Shown piece by piece: positions 33,513 through 41,773 of a DNA stretch of 64,000 nucleotides. A program made the translations under genes and the position numbers. Origin of the DNA: Halobacillus litoralis. GTDB lineage: Bacteria > Bacillota > Bacilli > Bacillales > Halobacillaceae. Within the stretch, counting starts at the first letter, position 1. Each line of letters begins with the position of its first letter. Below the pieces are notes generated by a model. It worked only from the letters and a program-made list of their open reading frames with translations, had not been told where the DNA came from and did not search any database. Location: assembly GCF_020524025.1 (NCBI RefSeq), contig NZ_JAIVKN010000005.1, positions 1 through 64,000 of the forward strand, in the 5' to 3' direction.

Positions 33513-34913
33513 CTATTGAGCAGCTTTTTCTTCTTTTTGATTTGGGTTCGAATCAGCATTTAATCCATCTAGACGATGGAGAAGACCGACACCGAAATCA
33601 CCATCTGCGCTGGGATTGATATTTTCATTGAAAATTCCGCGGCTTGATTCATATGCTTGAGAACCGTGTTCGGAGAAGTCAAGTCCAGATATCTCTTCCT
33701 CTCTGGATACACGAATTCCGACCGTACTTTTAATAACGAAAACAACAGCTGCTGTTGTAAGCATCGTCCAGGCAATTACTGCAAGAACACCAACCGCCTG
33801 AATACCAAGCAGATTAATGCCACCCCCATAGAATAGTCCGCCTTCAACAGCGAATAGGCCGACAGCTAATGTACCCCAGACTCCACAGATTCCGTGCACA
33901 GCGATTGCTCCGACCGGGTCATCGATACGAACAACGCGGTCAAGAAACTGAACAGCTTCTACAAGAATGACCCCTGCAATTAAACCAATCACTAAAGCTC
34001 CGCCAAGGGATACGTTTGCGGTACCGGCTGTAATTCCAACAAGACCAGCAAGGGCTCCGTTTAAAGTCAAAGAAGCATCAATGCGTTTGAACTTAGCGTA
34101 GGAATAAAATCCAGAACCAAGAACTCCTGCTGCTGCAGAAAGTAGAGTTGTAGCAATGACAGAAGGGACCAGTGAAGGGTCGGCGGCCAGTGTACTTCCT
34201 CCGTTAAAACCAAACCAGCCAAACCATAGGATAAAGACGCCCAGTGCTCCTAAAGGGATATTGTGTCCTGGAATGACATTAACGGTTCTGCCATTGTACT
34301 TACCAAGACGCGGACCCAGGAACATGACGGCCACAACAGCGCCAAGGGCACCAGTCAGGTGAACAACGGTAGATCCGGCAAAATCGACAAAGCCAAGCTC
34401 AGCTAACCAGCCTCCACCCCATACCCAGTGTCCAACGACAGGATAAATGAAGCCAGTCATCACAATGGTTAGAAGGAGATAAGAGCCTAATTTAATACGT
34501 TCAGCAACAGCGCCTGAAATGATAGTGGCGCAGGTAGCTGCAAAAACAGCCTGGAAAACAAAGAAGCCAATTTGATCTTCCTGACCGCTTAGAAGGAAAC
34601 CGTCCGTCCCGATAAACCCACCGCCTGATGTACCAAACATAACTCCGTAGCCAACCACGAAGTAAAGGACGGAGGCGATTGACATCGTCATAAAGTTCTT
34701 CATGAGGATATTGAGTGCATTTTTAGATCGTGTGAAACCTGATTCAACCATTGCAAAGCCTGCGTGCATAAAAAATACTAAAAATGCAGCAATCATCACC
34801 CAGGCCATATCAACAGATTGAAGAACAGATTCGGCTGTCACAGCTGTTTCAGCACTCGCGATCATTGGAAAACCGAAAAGAGCGAAAAAGAATAGAGGGA
34901 TTACTTTTTTCAT
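33513..34913 (-). CDS. amtB: Ammonium transporter (AmtB/NrgA)
   Basis: The protein has 466 residues with an N-terminal signal-like segment (IPLFFFALFGFPMIASAE) followed by eleven helices. The signature DFAGSTVVHLTGALGA holds the first pore His, and AVHGICGVWGT the second. It conducts ammonium into the cell and is gated by GlnK. GGAAAGGAAG lies 9 bases before the ATG at 34913; an upstream start adds seven residues. It follows glnK by 27 bases, the reverse of the B. subtilis nrgA-nrgB order. Confidence 0.93.
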   Translation of the reverse strand: MKKVIPLFFFALFGFPMIASAETAVTAESVLQSVDMAWVMIAAFLVFFMHAGFAMVESGFTRSKNALNILMKNFMTMSIASVLYFVVGYGVMFGTSGGGFIGTDGFLLSGQEDQIGFFVFQAVFAATCATIISGAVAERIKLGSYLLLTIVMTGFIYPVVGHWVWGGGWLAELGFVDFAGSTVVHLTGALGAVVAVMFLGPRLGKYNGRTVNVIPGHNIPLGALGVFILWFGWFGFNGGSTLAADPSLVPSVIATTLLSAAAGVLGSGFYSYAKFKRIDASLTLNGALAGLVGITAGTANVSLGGALVIGLIAGVILVEAVQFLDRVVRIDDPVGAIAVHGICGVWGTLAVGLFAVEGGLFYGGGINLLGIQAVGVLAVIAWTMLTTAAVVFVIKSTVGIRVSREEEISGLDFSEHGSQAYESSRGIFNENINPSADGDFGVGLLHRLDGLNADSNPNQKEEKAAQ

Positions 34914-34940
34914 AAGAGTATACTTCCTTTCCAAATGGGA

Positions 34941-35282
34941 TTAAATCAATGCCTGCTTTCCTGTCTCACCAGTGCGGATTCGGAATACCTCATCAATTGT
35001 CGAAACAAAAATCTTGCCGTCTCCCACTTCATTTGTAGCGCAGGCATCCATAATGACATCAACGATAGAACCAAGTTCGTGATTTTCCACTACCATTTCC
35101 ACTTTTACCTTTGGATATAATTTGACTTCAAACCGACTGCCCCGGAAGATTCCTTCCTGTCCTTTCTGCTGACCACAGCCTGCTACTTCTGATACCGTAA
35201 GTCCTTTGACCCCCAGTTCATCCAAGTTTTGTCTTAAACCTTGAAATGCCTCCGGGCGTATGATTGCCTCTACTTTCTTCAT
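34941..35282 (-). CDS. glnK: P-II nitrogen regulatory protein (GlnK/NrgB)
   Basis: The protein has 113 residues. The T-loop region reads GCGQQKGQEGIFRGSRFEVK, then LYPKVKVEMVV, and the C-loop TGETGKQALI. The T-loop residue equivalent to the uridylylated Tyr51 of E. coli GlnB is Phe (SRF), so uridylylation there is not possible, as in Bacillus NrgB. It senses ATP/ADP and 2-oxoglutarate and binds AmtB, the next gene. AAAGGAGGAGG precedes the ATG. Confidence 0.93.
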   Translation of the reverse strand: MKKVEAIIRPEAFQGLRQNLDELGVKGLTVSEVAGCGQQKGQEGIFRGSRFEVKLYPKVKVEMVVENHELGSIVDVIMDACATNEVGDGKIFVSTIDEVFRIRTGETGKQALI

Positions 35283-35306
35283 GAATAGAGCCTCCTCCTT
35301 TTCTTG

Positions 35307-35323
35307 TGTCAGCTTTTATGACA
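35307..35323 (-). promoter_or_regulatory. TnrA/GlnR-like box before glnK
   Basis: TGTCAGCTTTTATGACA fits TGTNANAWWWTMTNACA at 13 of 14 specified positions and is a dyad TGTCA-N7-TGACA. It is only 24 bases before the glnK start, closer than activating TnrA sites usually are, so it may act as a repressing GlnR/TnrA site. Confidence 0.65.
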
Positions 35324-35425
35324 TCAAGAGTAAGTAATTAAATACAACTATAAAGTAAAGATTCTGAAAAATCAATACATTTTCTTTTTGCTGTGTAAGA
35401 AAAGTTAACATGGTTGTGATTCTAT

Positions 35426-35471
35426 AAAAAAACGCCTTCTTAGGTCTGGATATCTAAGAAAGCGTTTTTTT
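35426..35471 (-). terminator. Terminator of nrdAB
   Basis: AAAAAACGC-c-TTCTTAG pairs with CTAAGAA-a-GCGTTTTTTT just after the nrdB stop; it could also end the glnK side. Confidence 0.8.
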
Positions 35472-35472
35472 A

Positions 35473-36510
35473 CTATAGATCATTGAATCCATTTGTTTCG
35501 GACACTTTTGTATACTGACGGGACTTTTGCTCAAAGAAATCGGACTTTCCTTCCTCGACTTCCTGATAGGCGCGAATCCATTTAAGAGGGTTCTCTGTAA
35601 CATAAGGATAGGACTTTGCGGCGCCAAACTGACGGCAGCGCTTATTGGCAATGTAACGGATGTAATTCTCTAGGTCCAAAATGGGGATACCTTGAAACTT
35701 ATCCCCAATAAGATGGCGGGCCCATTTTATTTCCAGGTCTGCTGCTAGTGTAAATACTTCCGTTACAAATTCCCGATAAGTTTTTTTGTCTAGGTCAGTT
35801 TCTTCCTCTAATGTTTCTTTAAAAATACGGGTGAACAGGGTGACGTGGATTTGTTCATCACGATTAATGTAGTTAATCATTGTGCTTGTGGAAACCATTT
35901 TATGATTACGGGCCAAATTGTAAAAGAAGGCGAAGCCGGCATAGAAAAACAGCCCCTCAAGAACTACGTCGTAAACAATCGAGCGTAAAAAAGTATCGAC
36001 AGAAGGGTTTTCAATAAAGGTTTGATATCCGTCTATAATAAATTGATTCCGTTCCCGAAGGACCTCGTCGTGCTTCCAATACTCAAATATATTCTCCTGT
36101 TCCTTTTGGTCTACAAGGGTTGAGAGGACGTAGGAATAGGATTGGTTATGGATAACTTCCTGAAAAGCGAGTACCTGCATTAAGGCTGACAAGCTGGAAT
36201 CTGTAAGATAGTCTGCGATTTTTCCTGAATAGTCGGTCTGGATAGAATCCAGGAAAGCGAGAAGTCCAATAATTTTCTGGAAAGCTTCCTGCTCGTATTC
36301 TGACAGCATAGGCCATTGCTTTAAATCATTGCTCATGTTTATTTCACCTGGGATCCAGAAGTTTGAAAGCATCGTTTTGTACATTGGATATGTCCATGGA
36401 TAGCGTGTGTCATCCCAATTTAAGATGTTTGAGCTTCTTCCATTAATGATTCCTGTGGAGGCATTGGGAGCATTATAATCAATTAACTTTCGTTTTTTTA
36501 TTTTTCTCAT
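35473..36510 (-). CDS. nrdB: Ribonucleotide reductase class I, beta subunit
   Basis: The protein has 345 residues. Metal ligands lie in FQEVIHNQSYSYVL and NRDEQIHVTLF (two E-x-x-H sites), and the Tyr four residues after the first His fits the radical tyrosine. It makes the radical that NrdA uses to reduce ribonucleotides under aerobic conditions. AAGGAGAGG lies 7 bases before the ATG at 36510. It follows nrdA by 15 bases in an operon under a B12 riboswitch. No nrdI is adjacent, so class Ia or another metal type cannot be decided. Confidence 0.92.
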   Translation of the reverse strand: MRKIKKRKLIDYNAPNASTGIINGRSSNILNWDDTRYPWTYPMYKTMLSNFWIPGEINMSNDLKQWPMLSEYEQEAFQKIIGLLAFLDSIQTDYSGKIADYLTDSSLSALMQVLAFQEVIHNQSYSYVLSTLVDQKEQENIFEYWKHDEVLRERNQFIIDGYQTFIENPSVDTFLRSIVYDVVLEGLFFYAGFAFFYNLARNHKMVSTSTMINYINRDEQIHVTLFTRIFKETLEEETDLDKKTYREFVTEVFTLAADLEIKWARHLIGDKFQGIPILDLENYIRYIANKRCRQFGAAKSYPYVTENPLKWIRAYQEVEEGKSDFFEQKSRQYTKVSETNGFNDL

Positions 36511-36525
36511 AAACAATCCTCTCCT

Positions 36526-38745
36526 TTATGATGAACAGCTTTCACAGTCGTCGTATTCTCCTGTGCTTGAAGTGGAGCGTGTATAATACGTAGTTTTCAA
36601 CCCTTTTTTCCATGCTTGTAAATGTAAGTCCAATAATTCTTTGGCTTGAATCGTATGCCGGACATAGAGATTAAACGATATGGACTGATCAATATATTTC
36701 TGACGGATACTGTTCTGACGAATGCTTGCATGCTGATCTACATCGTAGGCTGATGGGTAATAGCGGTAAGTTTCATGGGAAAGATCAGGAGCGGTAACCG
36801 GGATTTTGTAATTCTTTTTTTCTTCAGAATAAAATTTTCTAAATACAGGATCGATACTTGCTGTACTGCCGGCAATCAGAGATGTGCTTGAGTTAGGTGC
36901 CACAGCAAGCAGATAACCATTCCTCATGCCATTTTTCTGTACCTTGTTCTGCAGAGATTTCCAATTCCATGTGCCATCTTGGTCAAACGTTCGTTTAACA
37001 AAAAAATCTCCATTCTGCCAGTCTGAACCTTCGAAAAGTGGATAACTGCCTTTCTCAAAAGCAAGGTCACTGCTTGCTTCAATGGCGTGGTAGGCAATAG
37101 CTTCATAAATTTCACCTGTGTAGTGGAGCGCCTCTTCTGAATGCCAATTTAGTTTTTTCTTTGCAAGGAGATGGGCCCATCCAAAAGTCCCTAACCCAAC
37201 TCCCCGATAGGCTTGATTTGTTAATTGAGCTTGAAGGACAGGGATTGTATTTTGTTCGATGACATTATCAAGCATACGCACTTGAATTGACACTAAACGT
37301 TTGAGAACGCCTGATGGTACAGCACGCCCCAGGTTGATGCTGGAAAGGTTGCAGACCACAAAATCACCAGCACTTTTAACAGTGATGATCTTTCCGTTTT
37401 CTACATATTGTTCATCCTGAAGGGTCGGCTTTTGATTCTGGGCGATTTCCGTACACAAATTGCTGCAGTAAATCATACCGGCATGGTTATTGGGATTCAT
37501 ACGGTTGACTTCATCCCGGTAAAACATATAAGGGGTGCCTGTTTCGAGCTGGCTGACCATGATGCGTTTCATAATTTCAATTGCCGGTATCTTTTCTTTT
37601 GAAAGATAGGGGTGTTTGATGCACTGCTGATATTTTTCGCGAAAGGACCCGGCTCCTCTTCTCTCATCAAATTGATCTTCTAAAGAGAACCCCATTACCG
37701 TCCGGACTTCATGTGGGTCGAATAAATACCAGTCCTCACGCTTTTCAACAACTTCCATAAATACGTCGGGAATAGATACTCCAGTAAACAAATCGTGGGT
37801 TCGCTGACGCTCGTCACCGTTGTTCAACCGGCTGTCGAGAAATGGCAGTATATCTTTATGCCAAACATCTAAATACACAGCAACCGCACCTTGACGCTGA
37901 CCTAGCTGGTCAACGCTGACCGCTGTGTTATTTAATTGCTTCATCCATGGTAAGACACCAGAGGACACACCTTTAAACCCCTTAATATCACTCCCGCGAC
38001 TACGAATCTTCCCGAGGTAGACCCCGATTCCACCGCCATGTTTACTTAGGTTTGCGATGTCAGTGTTGCTGTCATAAATGGATTGTAAGGAATCGTCAAC
38101 AGTATCAATGAAGCAGGAGCTTAGTTGGCCATAGCATTTTCCAGCGTTCGCGAGCGTAGGAGTGGCTACAGTCATGTATAAATGACTTAATGCCCAATAA
38201 GCTTCTTTGACAAATCTGATGCGCTGCTTTCCATTTTCTTGTGCCATTAACACCATAGCAATAATCATGAAACGTTCCTGGGGTAATTCGAATATCTCTT
38301 TCTCTTTGTTTTTCGCGACATATCTGTCTGTGAGTGTCTTGAGACCAATATAATTAAAAAGATGATCACGTACTGGAACAATGGAAGCTCCCAATTCTTC
38401 AATTTCATGTCTGCTATAGTATGTAAGGAGCTTCTTGGAGTATATGCCTTCTGAAATAAGTATCTTAATCAATCCATAGAAATTTTCATAAGGGCTGGTG
38501 GTTTCTCGATTTTGGGTAGACTCACGATATATTTCTTTTAAAAGAAGCCGGCTTGCTGCAAAAGTCCAGTCCGGCTGGGTTTCATCCATTTTAGCCAGAC
38601 ATTCGAGAATAATTGAATCTGTGTTGTCCGCTGACTTCTTATTTGTCATTTCATTCATGAATCCTGCGATGTCTAAGTGGGGGAAGTCTAATTTTAATTG
38701 TTCTAATGTTTCCATGCTGTCCGGTTTCTGTGTAAGGCTTTTCAT
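36526..38745 (-). CDS. nrdA: Ribonucleotide reductase class I, alpha subunit
   Basis: The protein has 739 residues. The catalytic core includes ATPTLANAGKCYGQLSSC, CNLSSINLGRAV and NSSTSLIAGSTASIDPVF, and the C-terminal redox pair is DCESCSS. The N-terminus lacks a recognisable ATP-cone, the overall-activity regulatory domain. It reduces ribonucleoside diphosphates together with NrdB. A cobalamin riboswitch and intrinsic terminator precede it, so transcription is expected to stop when adenosylcobalamin is plentiful. Confidence 0.93.
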   Translation of the reverse strand: MKSLTQKPDSMETLEQLKLDFPHLDIAGFMNEMTNKKSADNTDSIILECLAKMDETQPDWTFAASRLLLKEIYRESTQNRETTSPYENFYGLIKILISEGIYSKKLLTYYSRHEIEELGASIVPVRDHLFNYIGLKTLTDRYVAKNKEKEIFELPQERFMIIAMVLMAQENGKQRIRFVKEAYWALSHLYMTVATPTLANAGKCYGQLSSCFIDTVDDSLQSIYDSNTDIANLSKHGGGIGVYLGKIRSRGSDIKGFKGVSSGVLPWMKQLNNTAVSVDQLGQRQGAVAVYLDVWHKDILPFLDSRLNNGDERQRTHDLFTGVSIPDVFMEVVEKREDWYLFDPHEVRTVMGFSLEDQFDERRGAGSFREKYQQCIKHPYLSKEKIPAIEIMKRIMVSQLETGTPYMFYRDEVNRMNPNNHAGMIYCSNLCTEIAQNQKPTLQDEQYVENGKIITVKSAGDFVVCNLSSINLGRAVPSGVLKRLVSIQVRMLDNVIEQNTIPVLQAQLTNQAYRGVGLGTFGWAHLLAKKKLNWHSEEALHYTGEIYEAIAYHAIEASSDLAFEKGSYPLFEGSDWQNGDFFVKRTFDQDGTWNWKSLQNKVQKNGMRNGYLLAVAPNSSTSLIAGSTASIDPVFRKFYSEEKKNYKIPVTAPDLSHETYRYYPSAYDVDQHASIRQNSIRQKYIDQSISFNLYVRHTIQAKELLDLHLQAWKKGLKTTYYTRSTSSTGEYDDCESCSS

Positions 38746-38768
38746 TCTTTCACTCCTTTTTATTCAAT

Positions 38769-38797
38769 AAAAAAACCGCCCAACAGCTGTTGAGCGG
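38769..38797 (-). terminator. Riboswitch-controlled terminator before nrdA
   Basis: On the minus strand CCGC-t-CAACAG pairs with CTGTTG-g-GCGG and is followed by T7, 24 bases before the nrdA start and downstream of the B12 aptamer. It is the likely expression platform. Confidence 0.8.
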
Positions 38798-38867
38798 ATG
38801 AAACCATGAAACGAAAAAGAAGATGAACGCTGGCTTCTTTTCATTCCATCGCTTCATCTTCTCAATC

Positions 38868-39047
38868 CCCGAAGAAGTTGAACCTGCAACGAACAAAGAC
38901 AGGTCTCCTGGCTGTCACTCGATCTTACTCCGGCCCTTCCCGTGCTTTACACAGTGGATGTCCGTTTCGCGAGTGATTACAGTTGCGGGGGCAGCTCCGG
39001 ATTTGAACCGGATTCCCTATTAAGCCTTGTGGCATCTTCATTCATAG
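38868..39047 (-). promoter_or_regulatory. Adenosylcobalamin (B12) riboswitch
   Basis: Read on the minus strand, the region shows the conserved cobalamin aptamer blocks GCTGCCCCCGCAACTGTAA, then AGCACGGGAAGGGCCGGAG, and the B12 box GACAGCCAGGAGACCTG (at about 38899-38915). The leader GGGAATCCGGTTCAAATCCG is typical of the L5/P5 side. It lies upstream of the nrdAB operon. Boundaries are approximate. Bases 39048-39274 hold nothing else I can support. Confidence 0.93.
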
Positions 39048-39274
39048 ATACTATATATAGTGAATTTTTTTAAGTGAATTAGCTTATCTTGTGTTTTAAT
39101 CATAAGTTAGTAAGGGAGCTTGTGCAACACTTTTCTGAAAAATGTTGTCTTCTTATTCTTTGAATTTTTATAGAATCTCTAAAAGCACGGCCCTTCTTAT
39201 TTGATGCAGTTCATTGCCAGCAGACTATGCATAAAGATAGGAATCGAGGGTTTTAAGGAGGTTAAGAACAACAG

Positions 39275-39412
39275 ATGGCGTATTTATTTGAATATAATAT
39301 AAAAAGAGTCACAATAGAAATAGGATCTTTCAGTGTCTATCCGGATACAGGAAAAATAGCAGGATATCACCAATTAATTTTAGCTTTTAGCTTAAAGGAG
39401 AGGTTTGAATGA
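39275..39412 (+). CDS. Small ORF coupled to the methyltransferase, 45 residues
   Basis: The ORF begins MAYLFEYNIKRVTIEIGSFS and ends FSLKERFE. Its stop overlaps the start of the methyltransferase as ATGA. AAGGAGG lies 13 bases before the ATG, which is rather far. It is beta-rich with no signal. It could be a real small protein or only a leader that couples translation. Family not recognised. Confidence 0.4.
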   Translation: MAYLFEYNIKRVTIEIGSFSVYPDTGKIAGYHQLILAFSLKERFE

Positions 39413-40101
39413 AACAACCATTTGATTGGCATAAGGAAGCAGAGAAACAGTGGAATGATAGAGCGGAAATGTGGAACTCCAAAAGCAGGGAGATGTGGGA
39501 CAAGGGCAGCAGGTCTACGATTATTCCTTTTTTAAAAAAACACATCAACCAGGGCAGGATTGCCGACCTCGGCTGCGGGGATGGATATGGATCGTACCGT
39601 TTGTACCAGGAAGGGTTTGAGGTGAAGGGGGTGGACTTATCTTCAGATATGGTTGCCAGGGCAAACAAAAGGGTGAGCAACGAGAGAATTTCTTTTGTAC
39701 AAGGAGACTTAACCAATCTCCCTTTTGAAAGGGAAACTTTTGATGCTGCCATCGCTATAAATTCTCTGGAATGGACAGAAGTCCCTTTGAAAGGTCTGGA
39801 AGAGATGAAGCGGGTGTTAAAGCCCGGGGGTAAATTATGCATTGGATTACTTGGTCCGACGGCCATGCCCAGGGTGAACAGTTACCGTAGACTTTACGGG
39901 GAGGAAGTCATTTGTAACACCATGATGCCATGGGAGCTTAGGAAAATGGCAGAGGAAACAGGGTGGTCCTGCATAGAAGGTCAAGGCGTTTATAAGCAAG
40001 GGGTGGAAGAAGACCTGTTACAATCACTGAATGAGGAATTGAAGCAGGCTCTTACATTTATGTGGGTCTTCATTTTTGAGAAAAACGCTGCTCCATCCTA
40101 A
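39409..40101 (+). CDS. Class I SAM-dependent methyltransferase
   Basis: The protein has 230 residues. The SAM-binding motif I is IADLGCGDGYGSYRL near residue 48, the acidic residue after strand 2 is in GVDLSSDM, and motif III is LKPGGKLCIGLLGP. This is the Methyltransf_11/25 group, acting on a small molecule; the substrate is unknown. AAAGGAG is 7-8 bases before the ATG. A 45-residue ORF overlaps its start. Confidence 0.85.
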   Translation: MKQPFDWHKEAEKQWNDRAEMWNSKSREMWDKGSRSTIIPFLKKHINQGRIADLGCGDGYGSYRLYQEGFEVKGVDLSSDMVARANKRVSNERISFVQGDLTNLPFERETFDAAIAINSLEWTEVPLKGLEEMKRVLKPGGKLCIGLLGPTAMPRVNSYRRLYGEEVICNTMMPWELRKMAEETGWSCIEGQGVYKQGVEEDLLQSLNEELKQALTFMWVFIFEKNAAPS

Positions 40102-40171
40102 ATGCCTGTTCGGGAAAGCGCCTGCCCTTTACTTGTTGGTGAAGGCGCAATTAGATAAAGTGTTTCATTAC

Positions 40172-40203
40172 AAAAGCACCCTTGAAGGGTGCTTTTTATT
40201 TTT
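40172..40203. terminator. Bidirectional terminator
   Basis: AAAAGCACCCT pairs with AGGGTGCTTTT, with T/A tracts on both sides, between convergent genes. Confidence 0.85.
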
Positions 40204-40208
40204 TTCAG

Positions 40209-41063
40209 TTATTCCTCCCAGAGAAATTCTCTAAGCAAAAAATCCACTTCTTTCAATTCATGAAGGCCGGAGTGGGTAGCGAGTCTGTTGTAGAGACGTT
40301 CCTCCCTGTATTGTCCGAAAGGTACGATTTCTTGAAGGCCCTGAACACTGGAGGCGTGCACGAGTCCATCCCAGTGGTCTTTTTCATCTGCATCTCCGTT
40401 GATAACCCCTGCGATTGCTAGAACCCGGATATCGTCAGGGAAAAATTCCTTGTTCTGAGCCATCTGTTGGAGAGCACTTGACTTGGGGCGCAGGTCTTTT
40501 GTTGCCTCTCCGTAATTGGAGGAGAAATATCCCTCTTTTTCAATTCCTTTAAATGGGCTGGCAATGACAGCGAGCTTTTCCACCCGGGGTACAGATCGGT
40601 CGTGTTCATTGATTAAGTAATGGACAGATGCCAGGCCGCCCATGGAATGACCGACGAGATTGACTTGTTGAATGTTGTAATCTGCCTGCAGTCTTTTCAT
40701 AACTTTCTCAAGCCAATGCCCCTGATCCTGTATACTTGCGCGGTTATTTTCAAAAAGAACTTGTATAAAAGGATTAGAGGCGTTGGTGAAGTCTCCTTGG
40801 ATGGATACAAGCCCTGTGGATGAAACATAAATAGTCACATGTTTCCTGCCCCACTGCAGGTTCTGCATACGATCAATCATTGTTTGGAAGCTTCTGGGAC
40901 CGCCCTTGTAACCGTGAATGAAAAGTGTCGGCGTTATTTGATCGTGTTTAACAGGCTCAGAATTACTTGATTTAGCATTCCACATAAATAAGATGACCCC
41001 AATTATCAGGCATCCGATAAATATGGGTGACCACCTCTTTGAAAATTCTTGTTGGGTTAACAT
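40209..41063 (-). CDS. DUF915 family alpha/beta hydrolase, membrane anchored
   Basis: The protein has 284 residues. An N-terminal helix (WSPIFIGCLIIGVILFMW) anchors it, followed by a serine hydrolase domain: TLFIHGYKGG (oxyanion), LVGHSMGGLAS (nucleophile) and ATHSGLHE (His). DUF915 proteins are cell-surface lipases or esterases of Firmicutes. AGGAGG lies 9 bases before the ATG at 41063; the longer frame is not supported. Confidence 0.85.
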   Translation of the reverse strand: MLTQQEFSKRWSPIFIGCLIIGVILFMWNAKSSNSEPVKHDQITPTLFIHGYKGGPRSFQTMIDRMQNLQWGRKHVTIYVSSTGLVSIQGDFTNASNPFIQVLFENNRASIQDQGHWLEKVMKRLQADYNIQQVNLVGHSMGGLASVHYLINEHDRSVPRVEKLAVIASPFKGIEKEGYFSSNYGEATKDLRPKSSALQQMAQNKEFFPDDIRVLAIAGVINGDADEKDHWDGLVHASSVQGLQEIVPFGQYREERLYNRLATHSGLHELKEVDFLLREFLWEE

Positions 41064-41241
41064 AGTTGTTCCTCCTGAAATTAAATCCGGGCATTTTGAG
41101 TCTAATTTTAGTACATCTCCAATGTATAGGGAATGAATAATGTTCGTTTGGAATAAAAAATCCCCTCTACCTATATGACATCTACTATACCCTGTTTTTC
41201 GAGCAGCCATGTTTTCGATATTATCACAGACATATCCATTG

Positions 41242-41266
41242 GTTTATCATGCTTTTTTCAGGGAAA
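41242..41266 (+). promoter_or_regulatory. Possible sigma-B promoter
   Basis: GTTTAT (41242-41247), a 13-base spacer and GGGAAA (41261-41266) match the sigma-B consensus GTTTAA-N13-GGGTAT at 9-10 of 12 positions. The downstream gene belongs to a family that is sigma-B controlled in B. subtilis. Confidence 0.45.
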
Positions 41267-41308
41267 ACTGAAAATGTATAAAAAAGGATAATGGAAAGGA
41301 GAATTTCA

Positions 41309-41734
41309 TTGAATCAAGAAGAGTTGAAGAAACAGATCTATAAAGTTATGGACCAGCACAAGGTGGGTACCCTTGCGACTGTGAAAGACAATAAGCCCCA
41401 TACACGGTATATGACATTTAGTAATGACGAGGAATTTACTTTTTACACACCTACGAATAGAGAAACACACAAAGCGGAGGAAATTGAATCCAATCCTCAT
41501 GTTCACGTTCTTCTCGGTTATGAAGGGGAAGGGTACGGAGATACGTACCTTGAAGTTCAGGGCCAGGCAAAAATCCGTGATGATCAGGAAATAAAAGACT
41601 GGTTATGGAATGACCATATGGATCGGTGGTTTAAAGGGAAAGACGACCCTGAATACATCGTACTTGAAATTATGCCGGAAAATATCCGTTTAATGAATGA
41701 AGGAGAAGAAACTCCTGAAACACTTGATTTATAG
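41309..41734 (+). CDS. Pyridoxamine 5'-phosphate oxidase-like general stress protein
   Basis: The protein has 141 residues with a split-barrel flavin fold, starting KVGTLATVKDNKPHTRYMTF and ending in an acidic tail (EGEEETPETLDL-like). It resembles general stress protein 26 (YdaG). An upstream ATG at 41291 overlaps the ribosome site AAGGAG; the TTG at 41309, 7 bases after it, is preferred. A likely sigma-B promoter lies upstream. The ligand (FMN or haem) is not decided. Confidence 0.8.
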   Translation: MNQEELKKQIYKVMDQHKVGTLATVKDNKPHTRYMTFSNDEEFTFYTPTNRETHKAEEIESNPHVHVLLGYEGEGYGDTYLEVQGQAKIRDDQEIKDWLWNDHMDRWFKGKDDPEYIVLEIMPENIRLMNEGEETPETLDL

Positions 41735-41739
41735 AAGAA

Positions 41740-41773
41740 AAAAAGCGGCCAGCGTAAAATCCGGCCGCTTTTT
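41740..41773. terminator. Bidirectional terminator
   Basis: AAAAGCGGCC pairs with GGCCGCTTTT, with T-rich tails on both strands, between convergent genes. Confidence 0.85.

Noticed and set aside
38823-39023. 66-residue plus-strand ORF
   Set aside because: It lies on the opposite strand of the B12 riboswitch, whose conserved blocks explain the sequence.
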